Below are positions 13,560-13,933 of a stretch of 13,933 nucleotides of DNA, piece after piece; position 1 is the first letter of the stretch; the number at the start of each line of letters is the position of its first letter. Under the pieces are notes generated by a model. It was not told the DNA's origin. It was given only the letters and a program-made list of their open reading frames with translations, and ran no database searches. The stretch is taken from positions 1 to 13,933 of the forward strand of contig JAKSSJ010000026.1 in the NCBI GenBank assembly GCA_024403215.1, read 5' to 3'. The stretch comes from Clostridia bacterium (GTDB lineage: Bacteria > Bacillota > Clostridia > Peptostreptococcales > Anaerovoracaceae). Made by a program: the position numbers and the translations under genes.

Positions 13560-13590
13560 ATTGTATCATATATTAGCGATTGCGCTACAA
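13560..13590 (-). promoter_or_regulatory. Candidate promoter of the small RNA
   Basis: TACAAT (13560-13565, minus strand) matches the -10 consensus at five of six positions. TTGTAG (13585-13590) is a weak -35 at a 19-bp spacing. Initiation falls at about 13553-13554, the first base of the closing helix. Confidence 0.45.
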
Positions 13591-13600
13591 AATTATTGCA

Positions 13601-13933
13601 CTACAAAACTATTGTGAGAAGGAGTTTAACGATGAACGCCATTATCCATGCCAAAATGCATTGGAAAGCAATTACGCCTATGGCTGACTTTGTATCAAGC
13701 TCTCTTTTTACTGCGGCAATGGCTGCCACGCAAGGTGTATAAAGGTGGCAGAACACAAGAAGTGCTGCTGCAGCTGGAATGCTAAGACCCATTGCTGTTG
13801 TTCCGAGAAGAACGTTAAGCGTTGATACAACGCTCTCCTTTGCGACAAAGCCTGCAACCAGCGCTGTTACATAGGTCCACTCGCCAAAACCAAGAGGCTT
13901 AAATATTGGAGCGATAAAGCCTGCTATCGCAGC
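13601..13933 (-). CDS. feoB: Ferrous iron transport protein B, C-terminal part
   Basis: This is the last 110 residues of FeoB, the GTPase-coupled Fe(II) importer of the inner membrane; the rest lies beyond the right edge. The open frame runs in from the window end with no start. GFGEWTYVTALVAGFVAKESVVSTL (written in parts: GFGEWTYVTALVAG then FVAKESVVSTL) matches the Gate-region motif AKE-VVSTL. LLVFCHLYTPCVAAIAAVKREL has the conserved YTPCVA-tIa-kRE motif of the last core helices. A final hydrophobic helix (AIGVIAFQCILAWIMAFIV) ends the protein with TAG. Downstream, 35 nt later, is the promoter of the small RNA; no strong terminator was seen in between. Confidence 0.93.
   Translation of the reverse strand, partial: AAIAGFIAPIFKPLGFGEWTYVTALVAGFVAKESVVSTLNVLLGTTAMGLSIPAAAALLVFCHLYTPCVAAIAAVKRELDTKSAIGVIAFQCILAWIMAFIVKLLLTIVL

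Noticed and set aside
13373..13600. RNase P RNA, because of GGTTGAAAGTCC near 13520-13535
   Set aside because: The region is too short (about 174 nt), and the match to the RNase P GAGGAAAGTCC box is broken with no other conserved core visible.
13373..13600. Riboswitch for trmB
   Set aside because: I could not find the core motifs of TPP, FMN, SAM, lysine, cobalamin, glycine or T-box leaders. The matched promoter and U-run fit a free RNA better.
13500..13742. Plus-strand open frame of 80 codons
   Set aside because: It is antisense to the feoB 3' end and the small RNA; the minus strand carries clear FeoB motifs.

Overview
The window looks like chromosomal DNA of an anaerobic Gram-positive bacterium of the Clostridia (Bacillota). 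The basis is AT-rich sequence with GGAGG-type ribosome binding sites, SLH-anchored surface proteins, a FeoB iron importer, COG0523 metal GTPases, a TipA-type MerR regulator, and an Arg(CCT) tRNA with encoded CCA. No phage, plasmid or transposase gene is visible. Genus cannot be assigned from sequence alone.

Layout. Positions 1-900 hold no credible protein gene but are densely structured: an array of inverted repeats with a 63-bp period (38-530), a GC-rich run of hairpins (546-738), a strong intrinsic terminator (742-780), then a 20-bp tandem repeat (823-902) that leads into the ribosome binding site of an Lrp/AsnC regulator (911-1363). Facing it on the minus strand are tadA, with an internal deletion, and an overlapping gene for a signal-peptide/Ig-like/membrane/coiled-coil protein. 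A tRNA-Arg(CCT) on the plus strand follows.

The centre (3028-10506, minus strand) is one tight six-gene operon: a COG0523 GTPase with a His-rich loop, a second CobW-like protein fused to a YcgQ-like C-terminal domain, an unusually long HlyD/MacA-type adaptor, a MacB-type ATPase and permease, and an SLH surface protein. The gene order suggests a metal-handling system coupled to an envelope export complex and an S-layer-associated product.

On the right are rlmH (plus), a MerR/TipA-type regulator (plus) with two operator-like sites 100 bp apart and an apparently leaderless start, then maf and trmB (minus). Upstream of trmB is a probable small structured RNA of about 174 nt with its own promoter and U-run, perhaps 6S RNA. 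The 3' end of feoB (minus) runs off the right edge.

The strongest candidates for something undescribed are the helically phased inverted-repeat array with the adjoining hairpin tract, the CobW/adaptor/ABC/SLH operon with its fusion protein, the shortened TadA, and the unannotated RNA upstream of trmB.
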